From contig CM060312.1 of the NCBI GenBank assembly GCA_030674185.1, positions 55,087,905 through 55,151,904 on the forward strand: a DNA stretch of 64,000 nt. Direction: 5' to 3'. The position numbers were made by a program, and so were the translations under genes. How positions within the stretch are numbered: position 1 is the stretch's first letter; each line of letters opens with the position of its first letter. Positions 44,460-54,970 of this stretch are shown here, piece after piece. The notes under the pieces are model-generated. The model ran no database searches and was not told where the DNA came from. It saw only the letters and a program-made list of their open reading frames with translations. This DNA is from Monoplex corrugatus (Eukaryota; Mollusca; Gastropoda; Littorinimorpha; Ranellidae).

Positions 44460-44736
44460 ATGAGCGAGTGGCAAAGGCCTACTGACTGCCGCTTGAACTG
44501 TGGCGTGTGGCCACACAGACCAGAGACACGTATAAAAGAGAACGACGTTACACTATTTCGTGTCGTAGTTAATCCTGGTAAAAGAGAATCCGACAATAGC
44601 ATCGGTATCTCATAGTGCAACCAAAATGTTTTAAAGCTTCTCTGAGCAACATTCTTATGGCTAGTCCTCATATGTAAAGCGGTAGGACTTTAAACTCGAT
44701 ACAACACAACAAAACAGAACAAAACGATTTCGTGGA
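44460..44736 (+). repeat. Locally duplicated block, copy 2 (left part)
   Basis: Nearly identical to 43814-44057, with about 35 extra bases at about 44544-44580 (TTACACTATTTCGTGTCGTA...). Confidence 0.85.
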
Positions 44737-45170
44737 GTTCAGATGGTAAGATAACAGACAAAAACAGTAGCAACATCTCCATTCTCCTTCAGCGAAGTGG
44801 AGACCGTCATGAAAAGGAATTTCCACCTTGAACATAACAGAAAATATCCCATTTATTACCCTGACCAGCAACAACAAATTACAACATTTCGACTCAGCAC
44901 CGGGCACTGCTGCTTACTCCAGCATAATCATGTGCTGACTGTAGCTGTCCCACACAGATGAGAATCCATGCCGGACAGAACCACTGTTACCAAAACACTA
45001 CTACAGCTTTTCCCACTCTTCAGAAATAAAGGAAACAAGCAGTGGCCGAACGGAGCAAGTCTGGAAGAGCAGCTCCGGAGTAATAAAGAAGATCTGATGA
45101 AAACACATCCTTCATCCAAACCACCAGACTAACCATTTGAAATGTTACCATGCTCGAACAAAAAAAACAA
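44737..45170 (+). mobile_element. LINE C-terminal remnant, highly decayed
   Basis: The order CATCTCCATTCTCCTTCAGC, GTCCCACACAGATGAGAATC, TCAGAAATAAAGGAAACAAG, GATGAAAACACATCCTTCAT and ACCATGCTCGAAC is shared with 51700-52290. There the segment encodes a Cys-His knuckle. No open frame remains here. Confidence 0.6.
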
Positions 45171-45177
45171 AAACAAG

Positions 45178-45360
45178 CACAACGGTGCAGTGGTTAGTAC
45201 AATGGACAACCGACAAGTAGGCTGTGGGTTCGAATACCATTAGTCCTGTCAAATTCATTGTATCCCCCCCCCCCCCACCAAACCCAGAGCTGAGTGTGCT
45301 AATAGTTCTTTTGGGAGATTGGTACCACACAGTCAAATATCATAAGTTCAACACCGAACA
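45178..45360 (+). mobile_element. SINE-D head and body, copy 2
   Basis: A box CGGTGCAGTGG (45183-45193), B box GGTTCGAATACC (45228-45239), then a poly-C patch and GATTGGTACCACACAGTC. Confidence 0.75.
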
Positions 45361-45413
45361 TGTCCAGATTCTGGGGCCATTACTGTGGCATAAGAAACGG
45401 GACAGAAAGAAAC

Positions 45414-45417
<4 letters not shown>

Positions 45418-45506
<89 letters not shown>

Positions 45507-45518
45507 CACACACACACA

Positions 45519-45615
<97 letters not shown>

Positions 45616-45620
45616 ACACA
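45418..45620 (+). repeat. (CA)n-(CT)n-(CA)n microsatellite
   Basis: Two CA tracts are separated by a 28-bp CT tract. Confidence 0.97.
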
Positions 45621-45669
45621 CGTGGTAAGATCAACCGAATTTTTCATAGATCATTGTAGGATATTTCGG

Positions 45670-45940
45670 AACCAATACGCTCCTGCTCAGAGTTGAGCTT
45701 GCTATGAGCTCACTGGGAAGACTGGGACCACACAGTCGTGTCTCATCTACTTCACGGATGCGCTGTTCAGGGTGCTGCTCAAATCTCCTGACCAGTACCG
45801 CAGATGAATCTATTTCTCGGGCCTGGTTGACGCCAGGATATATTATGATAGTAAGCGTAGAGTATAGCCCTGCAACGCAGTCTCAATCCTAGATGAAAGT
45901 CCATAGCATCATGATTATCACCGCCATCGTCATCATCGTC
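45670..45940 (+). mobile_element. SINE-D body, copy 3
   Basis: GGGACCACACAGTCGTGTCT, CTCCTGACCAGTACCGCAGA and GCGTAGAGTATAGCCCTGC, with a CATCGTCATCATCG tail. Confidence 0.75.
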
Positions 45941-46024
45941 GTCATCATTATCACAATGTAAAAAAAAACTGTGCCAGCATATGTAGCTATTGAGGTGGAG
46001 CAGAAAATGGGACCAAAAGTATTA

Positions 46025-46310
46025 GCACAAAGATAATCTCAAAACTCATCTTTTTGATAAATACTACCAATACTGAAACATTATTTTTGATCTTTCTGAT
46101 TCAGAAATGTATATATTAGTACTTGCTTGCAACAGATGTGCTAGTGTACGTGTTAGGGGGGAGGGACTAGGAGTGGGAGTTAGTATAATTGACCACTAGG
46201 CATAGGGCTGATTGGGAAAAATGAAATAATGTAAAGCGCAGTGAGTCTTTACATATGTGTAGAATAGCGCTGTAAAAAAGTGATTTATCATTATTATTAT
46301 TATTATCAAG
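46025..46310 (+). mobile_element. L2/CR1-like LINE 3' end
   Basis: The segment opens with codons for NLKTHLFDKYYQY and a stop, the same ending as the LINE at 1120-1161. It closes with TGTAAAGCGCAGTGAGTC, AATAGCGCTGTAAAAAAGTG and (ATT)n. It is a short 5'-truncated copy from a related element. Confidence 0.65.
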
Positions 46311-46939
46311 TGCGCTGATCCTTGAAGAAACTCAACCTAGTTTATATTGAACAGAAGTGCCCAATCGTGAGAGGTTCAGGTACTACGTGGCAATGAAAAA
46401 ACAGTGTTACACGGTGTCGCTAGTGACCGATCATGGTCTGGCTTGATGGACGCCAGTGGTCAGTCCGCGTGTACTCAGTGTGTACAGACAAAAATCTGTG
46501 TTGGATACTATCCTATACATAAACATGGCAAAGGAGGCGGATAACTAGCTCTGCCTCATTCTGTGATATGATGACTGCCTTGCTATACCATAGAGCTCGT
46601 GAGTCTACAGAGCTAAGTAACGTTGCCGCGGCACTCAACTATCTTCAGTTCAGTGGCAAATTCCTCTTATTAGAAAAATACAAAAGATGGGCAAACGCCT
46701 TACAAATCATTCTTACTTTGAAAATGCCCAAGATCGAAGCAGAAAAAGAGAATTGAACAAAAGCTCCTGTCTAGGCCAATACTGTGCGTAAAAGAACGAA
46801 ATTTCGTCACATATTTATTGACTGCCCATCGTGCCACTGGCTTAATTATATGGCAACCACAAAGCCGTCAAACACAGCAGCGTTAGTTTCTCGTGTTGTT
46901 GTTTCTGTGAGATTTTCATGACTAGCTTGTTAGCCCCGT
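46311..46939. other. Unassigned sequence with a 62-codon frame
   Basis: The frame 46568-46756 contains LLYHRARESTELSNVAAALN and LQFSGKFLLLEKYKRWANA. No family was recognised. It is not repeated elsewhere in the window, and no splice or expression evidence is available. Confidence 0.25.
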
Positions 46940-47105
46940 TTCCAACCCCCCAACCTTGAGGGCCAGTGGATCGCCACTTTGACCTGCCCGTCATGGGTGG
47001 CCCTACCTGTAGCCCAACCTACTGCCGAAGTAGCCCAAAGGTTCCATGAGGCAAACATGCCCCCCTCCTCTCCTCCCAGCCTCATGGAAGCGATCTTTCA
47101 GGCAT
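46940..47105 (+). repeat. Repeat F copy
   Basis: GGGTGGCCCTACCTGTAGCC and AAAGGTTCCATGAGGCAAAC, with CCGTCTTACAGGTGGTCT at the edge. Confidence 0.45.
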
Positions 47106-47263
47106 CCGTCTTACAGGTGGTCTGAAGCCTCAAAAATACAATCTTATATAGCCAGCAACAACCTTTTAATTTGTCTCCGTTAGGGATATAAAGTCATTCA
47201 TCCGACAAAAGGAGTATGGACTGATTCGGTGGCTATCATATACCCCAGTTTTCTGACTTGTCA
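47106..47263 (+). repeat. Locally duplicated block, copy 3 (right part)
   Basis: Nearly identical to 44056-44208 apart from a 5-bp deletion after TTTGTCTCCGT. Confidence 0.85.
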
Positions 47264-47299
47264 ATGTATGTTTCTGTTTATATGATCCCATGCCCTCCA

Positions 47300-47965
47300 G
47301 TGTTTGCATGTTACGTACCACGGACCTAACCAGCTCATGGGTTGATGTGCAGGCTTACGGCTTGTGTCATGATCACGATATACATGGCACCTGTGACGTT
47401 AGTGCATATGAATTCATTCCCAGCACGGAGACGTCATATTAGTTTCAGTTTCAGTTTCTCAAGATGACGTCTCCGCGCTCGGAACGAATTCCATATGCAC
47501 TAACGTCACAGTGCCATATGTATAGTGATCATGGCACAAGCCTTAAGCCTGCATATCAACCTATGAGCAGGCCAGGTCCTGAGGCCCTACCTAGACTATG
47601 TTTTACCTAGTCTATATTTCATACTGGTATTTTACCAGCCTATCACTGGAATAATCTTGGTTACATGTAAATGACATGTGTATCTGTGTATCTTACCTTC
47701 AAAAATATATATATAAAATAAAGAAGTAAATAAATAAAGGTCTGAATCACAGCACAACTAGCTATTCTGTACAAACTCGTCTCACATGACCGAACACGCC
47801 CCCCCCCCCCCCCCAGCCTCCCAGTCAATGTCCAAATGTTAAACTATCAACTAGGTGAAGACAATATTTTCTTAATCACAGATAGGTATATAAGTAAGTA
47901 AGTAAGTGAATAAGAAGTAAGTAAGTAGGTGAATATATAATACAAAATAAAGGAGTGTGTAAATA
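47300..47965 (+). repeat. Repeat H copy preceded by its own inverted 5' part
   Basis: 47443-47965 matches 10802-11440 through to GATAGGTATATAAGTAAG. 47300-47442 is an inverted copy of the first 130 bp (minus-strand ATGACGTCTCCGTGCTGGGA, ATGCACTAACGTCACAGGTG). The two form a hairpin-capable pair. Confidence 0.75.
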
Positions 47966-48369
47966 AATAAACAGTTAAGAGACGAAAATAACTAATCACA
48001 GTCAATATACCCACATGCCCGCACATAGACATACACACGTACATTCATACATACATACGCACGTCATCCTAACAAACTGAAACTGTACCACAACGCGGCC
48101 GCAGCGGGACAAACAGCGCAGCACAGAGTGAGTTACTTCTCTTTCTCTGCGTGTCTCTGTCATCGAAAGATTTAGAGAGTCAGCCAGTGAGGAACAACCC
48201 AACATGCATGTTTCTGAGCGGGACGAGCCAGCCGAGGGTTGGAGGCTGGCATCATCGCCACTGGCGCTGCGCCCAAATGATTCTGTAAATAAATGTAGGA
48301 ACTGCATACATCTGACCTCTTACCTCATATCCGGTTAACAGTGGTTCTCTGTAAAGACACTGAGGTATC
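47966..48369. other. Unassigned spacer
   Basis: Only short (CATA)n words were seen at 48040-48060. Confidence 0.4.
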
Positions 48370-48615
48370 GAAGGGAGCGGGTGAATGTCCAATTTCCAAT
48401 CGGAAGGTCGGAGTTCGATCATGCCAGGGTAGGTCCCATAAGTAAAAGGTGGAGATTTTATCGATCTTCCAGGTCAACAAGCGCACAGATCTGCAAGTGC
48501 CTAAACCCCATTCAACTGTATAGGCGTACAGAACATCATATATGCACATTAAAGATCCTGTAATTTCAGGCTGAAAGAAGTTAGGTTCAGTATCTTAGTA
48601 CACGAACAGCAAAGA
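48370..48615 (+). mobile_element. SINE-C copy
   Basis: The head contains GGAGTTCGATCATGCC (B-box region 48410-48420). The body has CTTCCAGGTCAACAAGCGC, CTGCAAGTGCCTAAACCCC and GCACATTAAAGATCCTGTAA. Confidence 0.75.
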
Positions 48616-48984
48616 CGTGACCACCCAAACAATTAAATATCTATAAAGGCAGAAATCTCAGTACAATGATAGCGACGGAACGGAAATCTAAAGATAAAAT
48701 TCACTTCGTACTTCAGTGTACTGGTAGTCTTCCGTTTGTAGCATTCGCATTAAAATTTAGGAAATGCAAAAACAGGTATTGGAAACTAGGAACCTAGCCA
48801 AGCGTACTAAATCTAAGTACTGTAAAGAACTGTTGTCAGACATATGTGGTTCCATCCAAACAGGTTTAGGAAATGTTTTCAAAAAATGGTCGATCCTACA
48901 CTTGGAGAACTTGTTTGTACTGCTGGAAGTTTATGTCAAGGTCATAAATCTCAGATATGTAAAGAGCCCTTGCAAGAAAGAGAC
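48616..48984. other. Unassigned spacer
   Basis: A 77-codon frame at 48764-48997 was not recognised. Confidence 0.4.
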
Positions 48985-49090
48985 AACAGAAATATAGCAA
49001 AAATAAAACACAAAATCGCAAACATTGAAAGAATGAGAGAATATAAATAACGCAAGAATAAACAATGTAACACAAATGTCGCAAGAGCTT
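48985..49090 (+). repeat. ACA-rich minisatellite, left remnant
   Basis: GCAAGAATAAACAATGTAAC and ACAAATGTCGCAAG match units at 50245-50625. Confidence 0.5.
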
Positions 49091-49219
49091 TTATCATTGT
49101 TCTTAATGTTCCTGTTTAAAGCCCAGCAGATTGGGATATAATTAGCTCGAAACATATACAACACCTCGCTGAATATGGGCAAAAATTGAAAAGAGAATTA
49201 AAAACACGTATCGATATAT

Positions 49220-49814
49220 CATCATCATCATCACCATCAGGTGCCCTGTCGCATGGCGTTGGCGATCATGGACTTCCATCTGTCTCTATCTCTTGTTGCC
49301 CCTAGCATCTCCCCCACCCTCCTCGTCCCCAGCCACTCTGCAAGTCCGTCCAGCATTTTCTCCCTGGGTCTACCCGGTGCTCTCTTTCCCTCCAGCTTTC
49401 CCGTTGTGACCAGGTGCTCCAAATCCCCCTTCCTCATAAAATGGCTTAGAAATGTTGCCTGTCTTTCCCTAATCTTCCTTATGAGCGATCTACTTGTGTC
49501 TGCCTCCATCAAGACTGTATCGTTTGTTTTCTTAGCTGTCCATGGAACTCTCAACATTCTTCTTAGAAACCACATCTCGGCTGCCTCAATCTTGTTCTGG
49601 CTTTGTTTGTTGACTGTCCACGCCTCGCATCCGTACAACAGTATTGGTTCTATATAACATTCAAGAACTCTCTTCCTGATGTTTATTGACAGGCATTTGT
49701 TTGTAAGAATGCTTGTCATCTTCTTGAATGCTGTTTTGGCTTGGCCGATTCTGCCGGCTATTTCTGATATGCATCTGCCGTCTGATGAAATGATCGTTCC
49801 CAGGTATTTAAATT
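49220..49814 (-). mobile_element. RTE LINE 3' end with 11-bp target-site duplication (RTE copy 5)
   Basis: TATCGATATAT at 49209-49219 and 49815-49825 flanks it. The minus-strand tail is GATGGTGATGATGATGATG. It is 5'-truncated. Confidence 0.88.
49237..49719 (-). pseudogene. RTE reverse transcriptase C-terminal fragment
   Basis: One hundred and sixty codons are open on the minus strand. They read from ILTNKCLSINIRKRVLECYI through LYGCEAWTVNKQSQNKIEA, RMLRVPWTAKKTNDTVLME and EGKRAPGRPREKMLDGLAEW to MIANAMRQGT. The element extends upstream to 49814 in another frame. There the minus strand still encodes the FKYLGTIISSDG-like region, so a small frameshift lies near 49720-49740. It is truncated before the catalytic palm and is non-functional. 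It is the closest match to the 2054-2694 fragment. Confidence 0.85.
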
Positions 49815-50244
49815 TATCGATATATAAAGTACAAAATTATACTCTTGGGATATGCCCTGGCGTTGACCAGTATGTCTGATTATCATCAGGTGTTTAAAAA
49901 AAACTGAATACAAATGTACGAACGTAACTAGATGCACTGTAGTATATATATCAAAACAGGCTTAAACTAACTAAAATTGCTTCCGCTCATCTCATTTCCC
50001 TAGAGCCGAAAAAATGCTATTAATACACGTGCCCAATCATCATTCCTAAAAGAAAGCATGGAAAGCCTTACTGAAAACATTCCCGTAAAAGGACCACCAA
50101 GGCAGAAAAAACAGGAAGAGAAGATCAAAAGCAAAGGAACAAGGCAGAAACAAAGAGAGTGGCAGAACAGAGGATATTTCAAGCAAAAAATTTACAGGTG
50201 GGAATACTACCTGTTCTGAAAAGAAAACAGACATCCCCACGGTG

Positions 50245-50625
50245 ATATATTACAAGAATAAACGATAAATATTGCAAGAATAAATGCAATATAAATATTA
50301 CACACAAAAACATAACACAAACCTTACAAAAATGCATAACACAAATATTGCAAATTGAAACAAAACACATCTATTACAAGAACATACACACAACAAACAT
50401 TGCAAGAATAAACACAACACAAATATTGCAAGAACGAAAAAAAAAACAGAAATATTGTAATAACAGAACGTAACACAAATATTACTAGTAAAAAACATAA
50501 TACAAACACCTCAAGAATAAATTTAACACAGCTATCGGCAGAACAGAACAAAACTAGAGCAAGAATACTATATAAAACAAACATTTCAAGAACACAAACT
50601 AACACAAATACTACAATGAAGAGAC
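50245..50625 (+). repeat. Degenerate ACA-rich minisatellite, about 30-bp unit
   Basis: Units such as ACAAGAACATACACACAACA, AACACAACACAAATATTGCA recur with many variants. Confidence 0.7.
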
Positions 50626-50639
50626 ATATAAATTATTTT

Positions 50640-51110
50640 TGGAAGAAAACACTGTGCTGACCACTCCGTCCAATTTATCGCACAAGGGATTTAAAAAACA
50701 CCTGAGTACAAATTTAAACGTAATAATAGACACTAAAACAAATATGAAAACGGGCCTCAATCGACCTGAAATTGCTTCTGCACGTCACATTTTCTTAAAG
50801 CCAAAAATGTGCTTAGTACATGTATATGTACCCAATTATCAGTGCTATGAGGAAAGCATGTAAGCCTTATACAGGAGAATGGACCAGCAAGGAAGAAAAA
50901 ATGATAGAAAGAGATAGCAGAAAGCTAAAGGAGCAAGGCAAGAAACACAATAACAGAAAGAAGAAATTTCTAGCACAGAATTTCCAGAAGGTGGAAAATT
51001 CCACAACTTACACCGAAATAGCCCTTGCCACCCCTCGGACGGAAGACAAACAAACGTATCTATGCAATATGGTTTGGGGTTTCGGGACCAACTCTCTTCG
51101 ACCCTAATAG
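50640..51110 (+). repeat. Repeat E copy
   Basis: CGTCCAATTTATCGCACAAG, CACATTTTCTTAAAGCCAAA, GAAAGCATGTAAGCC and CACAGAATTTCCAGAAGGTG are in the same order as 61600-61920. Confidence 0.7.
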
Positions 51111-51699
51111 TTTGGTAGAACAAAGGGACATACATTGGGTCAACGCGCTATAGCTATCATCTTTCAAACCGGACGAGCTCGGGGAAACCAACACAACAAC
51201 AGCATATGACAAACATATCCTATGTATGGACGAGTGACACGCCTCTTGTCTTTCCATGTTTCAGAAAGCGCACGTAAAGTAACTGCCCTTTTTATGTTCG
51301 GTGACGAGATAGATTTACACTTAAAGTTGAAAAGATATTAAATATTAATTCAGTTTAACTGAACAAACATAAATTTCCCGTTAACGGTGCAGTGAATTCC
51401 TGCCCTCTGTGTCATCCCGTATAAATTAAACGAGCAGGCGTAGTCTCTAACGAAGGCAAGAGGCAGATTACAACAACCAGGTCTCCCACTGAGGAAAAGC
51501 AAAAATCCCTGAAAATCAGAGAATGACGTGCCCACCTGGACAATTTTGAAAATTTACGTTTAAAATGGCGCAATCTGACACATATCTGAGCTTAATTTAT
51601 GGTTTTTTACAGTTTTGTTTGTTTTTTGTTTTTTTTCGCGGAAATTTTTTTTTCGCGGATTCTCACTCTCGGTTTTCGCGGAAATCCGCGGAAAAGTGG
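51111..51699. other. Unassigned spacer
   Basis: GGAAATTTTTTTTTCGCGGA and TTCGCGGAAATCCGCGGAAA at 51640-51693 form a short internal repeat and hairpin. No gene was recognised. Confidence 0.4.
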
Positions 51700-52290
51700 G
51701 AGCCCTGAACAACAGTAACATTCTCCATCTCCTCCAAAGAGAAGACCATAATGAAATAAAACTTTAACTCTGAACATAACAAAAATCATCCCATCCATTA
51801 CCTCGACCTACAACAACAAACCACAATCTTCCACTGGGCTCTGCCGCCTACCCTAACATAGTTACTCTGTGCCAAATGGGGCTGTCCCAAACGGATGAGT
51901 GTCACTGCCAGACAGGACCACAATCTCTTGAGCATCTTCAATTTTGCCCACCGTTCAGAAATAAGAGAAATGAGTGTTGGCCAAACGCAGAGTATGGAGT
52001 CTGTTCGAAAGTGGTTCGTCGCACTCGGACAATTCCATATGCACTCCACCCAAATCAACCAGCAATTATTTAGTATGGACGAGCCTATGCAAAACCCTGT
52101 GCGTTGGCAAGGTCTTGAAAACCGGATAGGAGGAGAAGGGACATACTAAACACTAAGCCGACACCTCTGGACTGATAGAATGATGAAGATGGGCAGTGAA
52201 CATGCCAACAATGATAACTTGATGAAAACCATATCCTTTATTCATATAGACCACTGGACTGTTTGAGGCGTAACCATACTCGAACACAAA
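51700..52290 (+). pseudogene. LINE C-terminal remnant with Cys-His knuckle, split by SINE-B
   Basis: A short frame at 51876-51998 encodes MGLSQTDECHCQTGPQSLEH and LQFCPPFRNKRNECWPNAE, containing a C-x-C-x8-H-x3-C knuckle. This follows decayed text resembling the QVTIFRLRTGH region found at the C-terminus of several non-LTR retrotransposon proteins. SINE-B sits at 52006-52230. The LINE 3' UTR resumes with TGATGAAAACCATATCCTTT and ACCATACTCGAACAC, as at 45088-45165. The clade (Jockey/I-like) is uncertain. The remnant is inactive. Confidence 0.65.
52006..52230 (+). mobile_element. SINE-B copy inside the LINE remnant
   Basis: TCGTCGCACTCGGACAATTC, CATATGCACTCCACCCAAAT, CAAAACCCTGTGCGTTGGCA and GATGGGCAGTGAACATGCCA. 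Confidence 0.8.
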
Positions 52291-52419
52291 TAAAAAAGGG
52301 AAAAAAAAGAAAAGAAACTTAGTTCAATTGTATTACTACAATGACGAAATCATTTACCATCCAAAACAACCACTTGGTTATGTTCCTCTTCAAACATATT
52401 ACTGAGCTTCTCGTTTCCA

Positions 52420-52442
52420 GGGGGTGGGGGTGGGGGTGGGGG
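52420..52442 (+). other. G-quadruplex-capable tract
   Basis: Four runs of five G are separated by single T residues, a textbook intramolecular G4 pattern. Confidence 0.85.
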
Positions 52443-52601
52443 TCAGAAGAGTACTTCCGGAAGACTAATAACGGGTAAGTGAGAAATACTGTCTCCTGCT
52501 GACTTCAAAGAGATCAACCACATGCTGCCTGTGTACGAACTAATTGCAGACTTGGGTCTTTGACCTCGTCTTTAGCAAAAGTATTTTTCTGCAAACCAAA
52601 A

Positions 52602-52817
52602 TTAACTCTTTGACTCTCTCATTCTATCCACCATATTTCCTTGCAAGGAAGCTGGCAGATAGGGTGAGGGAGTCCAAGGGTTACGTTTTTGCAGTTGGTG
52701 GATAACGGAGTCAAAGGATTGATTTTTTTCTTTTTTTGCAGTTGGTGGATAGGGTGCAGGAGTAAAACGGTTAAGTTTTTGCAGTTAGTGGATATGGTAC
52801 GAGAGTCAAAGGGTTAA
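52602..52817. mobile_element. TTAA MITE, copy 5, with about four right arms
   Basis: TTAA (52602-52605) is followed by CTCTTTGACTCTCTC. The right half repeats GTTTTTGCAGTTGGTGGATA and its variants four times, ending GAGTCAAAGGG and TTAA (52814-52817). Confidence 0.75.
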
Positions 52818-53389
52818 TCGAGAACAGCAAATGCTACTTCAGACTACCAAACAATACCAACAACTGCAGTGAGGATGGAGGTAGGGGACTAAGGGAAAGG
52901 ATAGCCGCATAACATTTAGCTGGGTCGTATGAGAGAAGGTGGTAGAGTTCTCACCATTTTCGGGTCATTTGCTTGAAGACGAGTCCCACTTGATCTAATT
53001 TCTCGAGCTTACTACGGTGTTTATAACTAAACCAAGACACAACCCGATGATTTCCCCTTTATGCAAGCTTCACCGAGCGGATTTCCAGTCTTTATTGTTC
53101 AACAATTCCAGTCAGTGCTTTAATATTTTCTTCCAATCCTGAAAGTGCTACCGTTTTCAACACCTCTCTTCGTCCCTGTACCTATTTCTGGAATCCCACA
53201 CCTTCTGGCCAGGTTGATATATCTATACTATTAGATATTTATCGATTAATTGTTTTTGTCTGGAACTATTGTCTAAACTCATTTGAACTCATCGCACATT
53301 ACGCATAATCAGACTCTGTAGTGGAACACGGAGAATTCAAGCTGTTCGACGGGCTGACCATATTCCATTATGTTGTTGCACAGTCTGTA
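52818..53389. other. Unassigned spacer
   Basis: Nothing supported. Confidence 0.4.
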
Positions 53390-53640
53390 TGCTGGGTGTG
53401 TTTGTGTTTCCATAAGCCAGCCACTAACATTATTTGTATAACTTCCATGCACGTTTGATCTACACGCCGTATACACAGGAAGTGGGTTTAGGCATTGACA
53501 AGTCTGCACTCACGTTAACCTGGGAGATCGGACTCATCTCCACCCATTACCCACTAGGCAGAGGTGTTTAGGTGAATCGAACCCTGGACCTTCGATCCGA
53601 AGTCAGACTTCATCCACTTGACTACGGCACTCATTTGGAG
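53390..53640 (-). mobile_element. SINE-C copy (minus strand)
   Basis: Minus-strand GGGTTCGATTCACCTAAAC, AGTGGGTAATGGGTGGAGA, GATCTCCCAGGTTAACGTGA and TGCCTAAACCCACTTCCTGT. Confidence 0.75.
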
Positions 53641-53769
53641 TGTCTTTCTCAGCTGCATTCTTTGCTATTTTTGCAGTGTTAGTGTAAGAAACCATAGGTT
53701 CTATTACGACGATTTTCCTCCCTGTTCCGATTTTTATCTTATGTGTGTACGCAGTCAGTATGTTGCTGC

Positions 53770-54055
53770 ACAGTCTGCTGCACACTCTGTTTCCGATGGG
53801 TGTGCGTACTGGGCGTTTTTATGTTGCCATAAGACACCGGACACTGACATGACATACGGGATATTTCGCGTGCATATTTGATGTTCTGCATGCGTATACA
53901 CAAGAAAAGGGTTTAGGCAATAACGGGACTGGACGTATGTTGAAAAAAAATCCCCACCCTTTACTCACAAAGCAGAAACTACCCAGGCAGCATCAAACCC
54001 TGACCTTTCGATTGCAAGTCCGACGTTTTACCCACTCAGAGTATCGAGCCCGTCG
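53770..54055 (-). mobile_element. SINE-C copy (minus strand), direct neighbour
   Basis: Minus-strand GGTTTGATGCTGCCTGGGTA, GTGAGTAAAGGGTGGGGA and TGCCTAAACCCTTTTCTTGT. Same orientation as the copy at 53390-53640. Confidence 0.7.
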
Positions 54056-54499
54056 TTGCAACGTTTAAACTGCCATACGACACAAGGGCTTCAGCTTGTG
54101 ACCGATGACTTGACCATCGTTTTATTCATCTGATTATTTGTTTATTGTCACGATGGATTACCATGTGAAATTCAGACTGCTGTTCCCGGTAGGAGCGCCG
54201 TCGCGGCAGTGCAAGCCGTCCTCCTGTTCTTCTTCTTCTTTTTCCCTGTATGCGAGTTTTTCCACCTTCCATCCCATCTTCTGTGCCACTTCAGTGGGCA
54301 CTGAGTGTGGAGACAGTTTTCATAATGATGTGATGATACATGACGATCGGAATAATAAAACATGTAATCATGATGCTATAGAGTTCTGTTCAGCGTTGAG
54401 ACTGTGCGACAAGGCTATACTGTATGCTTTCCTTTCTTGACACAGCCTAGTGTCAACCAGGCCTGAAAGATACTGACACCCGCGGTGTTGGTCACGACA
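54056..54499. other. Unassigned spacer
   Basis: A 100-codon frame at 54138-54440 was not recognised. Confidence 0.4.
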
Positions 54500-54620
54500 T
54501 TTCAACAGCGCCCTCAATGACACATCCTTAATGTGGAAGAGACTCGACAGTGTGGTCCCAGTCTTCTCAATGATCCCATAGTATATTCAGCTGTGGGTAG
54601 GGGCCGGTTGGGGATAAAAA
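54500..54620 (-). mobile_element. SINE-D fragment (minus strand)
   Basis: Minus-strand GAGAAGACTGGGACCACACT, GTCGAGTCTCTTCCACATTA and GGGCGCTGTTGAAAT. Confidence 0.65.
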
Positions 54621-54737
54621 GTATGTTTACATAGCCGTCTACCCGTGTAAATAAATGAGTTCTTCTGCAGTATGTTAACAGGGACAATTTTTTTTGCTGC
54701 CATGGGATCTGTAACATGCGCTGAGCGTGTGCTGCAC

Positions 54738-54771
<34 letters not shown>

Positions 54772-54970
54772 TCATAGTTCAACTCCATAAAAATTATTGC
54801 TTACTATATACTAGCCTGATTATAAATACAAGAAGGACCAGCGTGAGTAGGAAGGGTTTTCCAATAACTTGCAGTTGACAGCCATTGAGCAGCTATTTCC
54901 AAGCCCGGAAAATGACAAATCCATTACTTAGTATCCTACATTGACCCAAGAGAGGAGATAAAGACCACCA
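54621..54970. other. Unassigned spacer
   Basis: Nothing supported. Confidence 0.4.

Larger units (their letters stand above)
49105..50245 (+). repeat. Repeat E copy interrupted by RTE
   Basis: AATGTTCCTGTTTAAAGCCCAG, GGATATGCCCTGGCGTTGACC-type text, AAAGCATGGAAAGCC and AACAGACATCCCCACGG follow the order of 61425-61975. The interruption is at 49220-49814. Confidence 0.6.
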
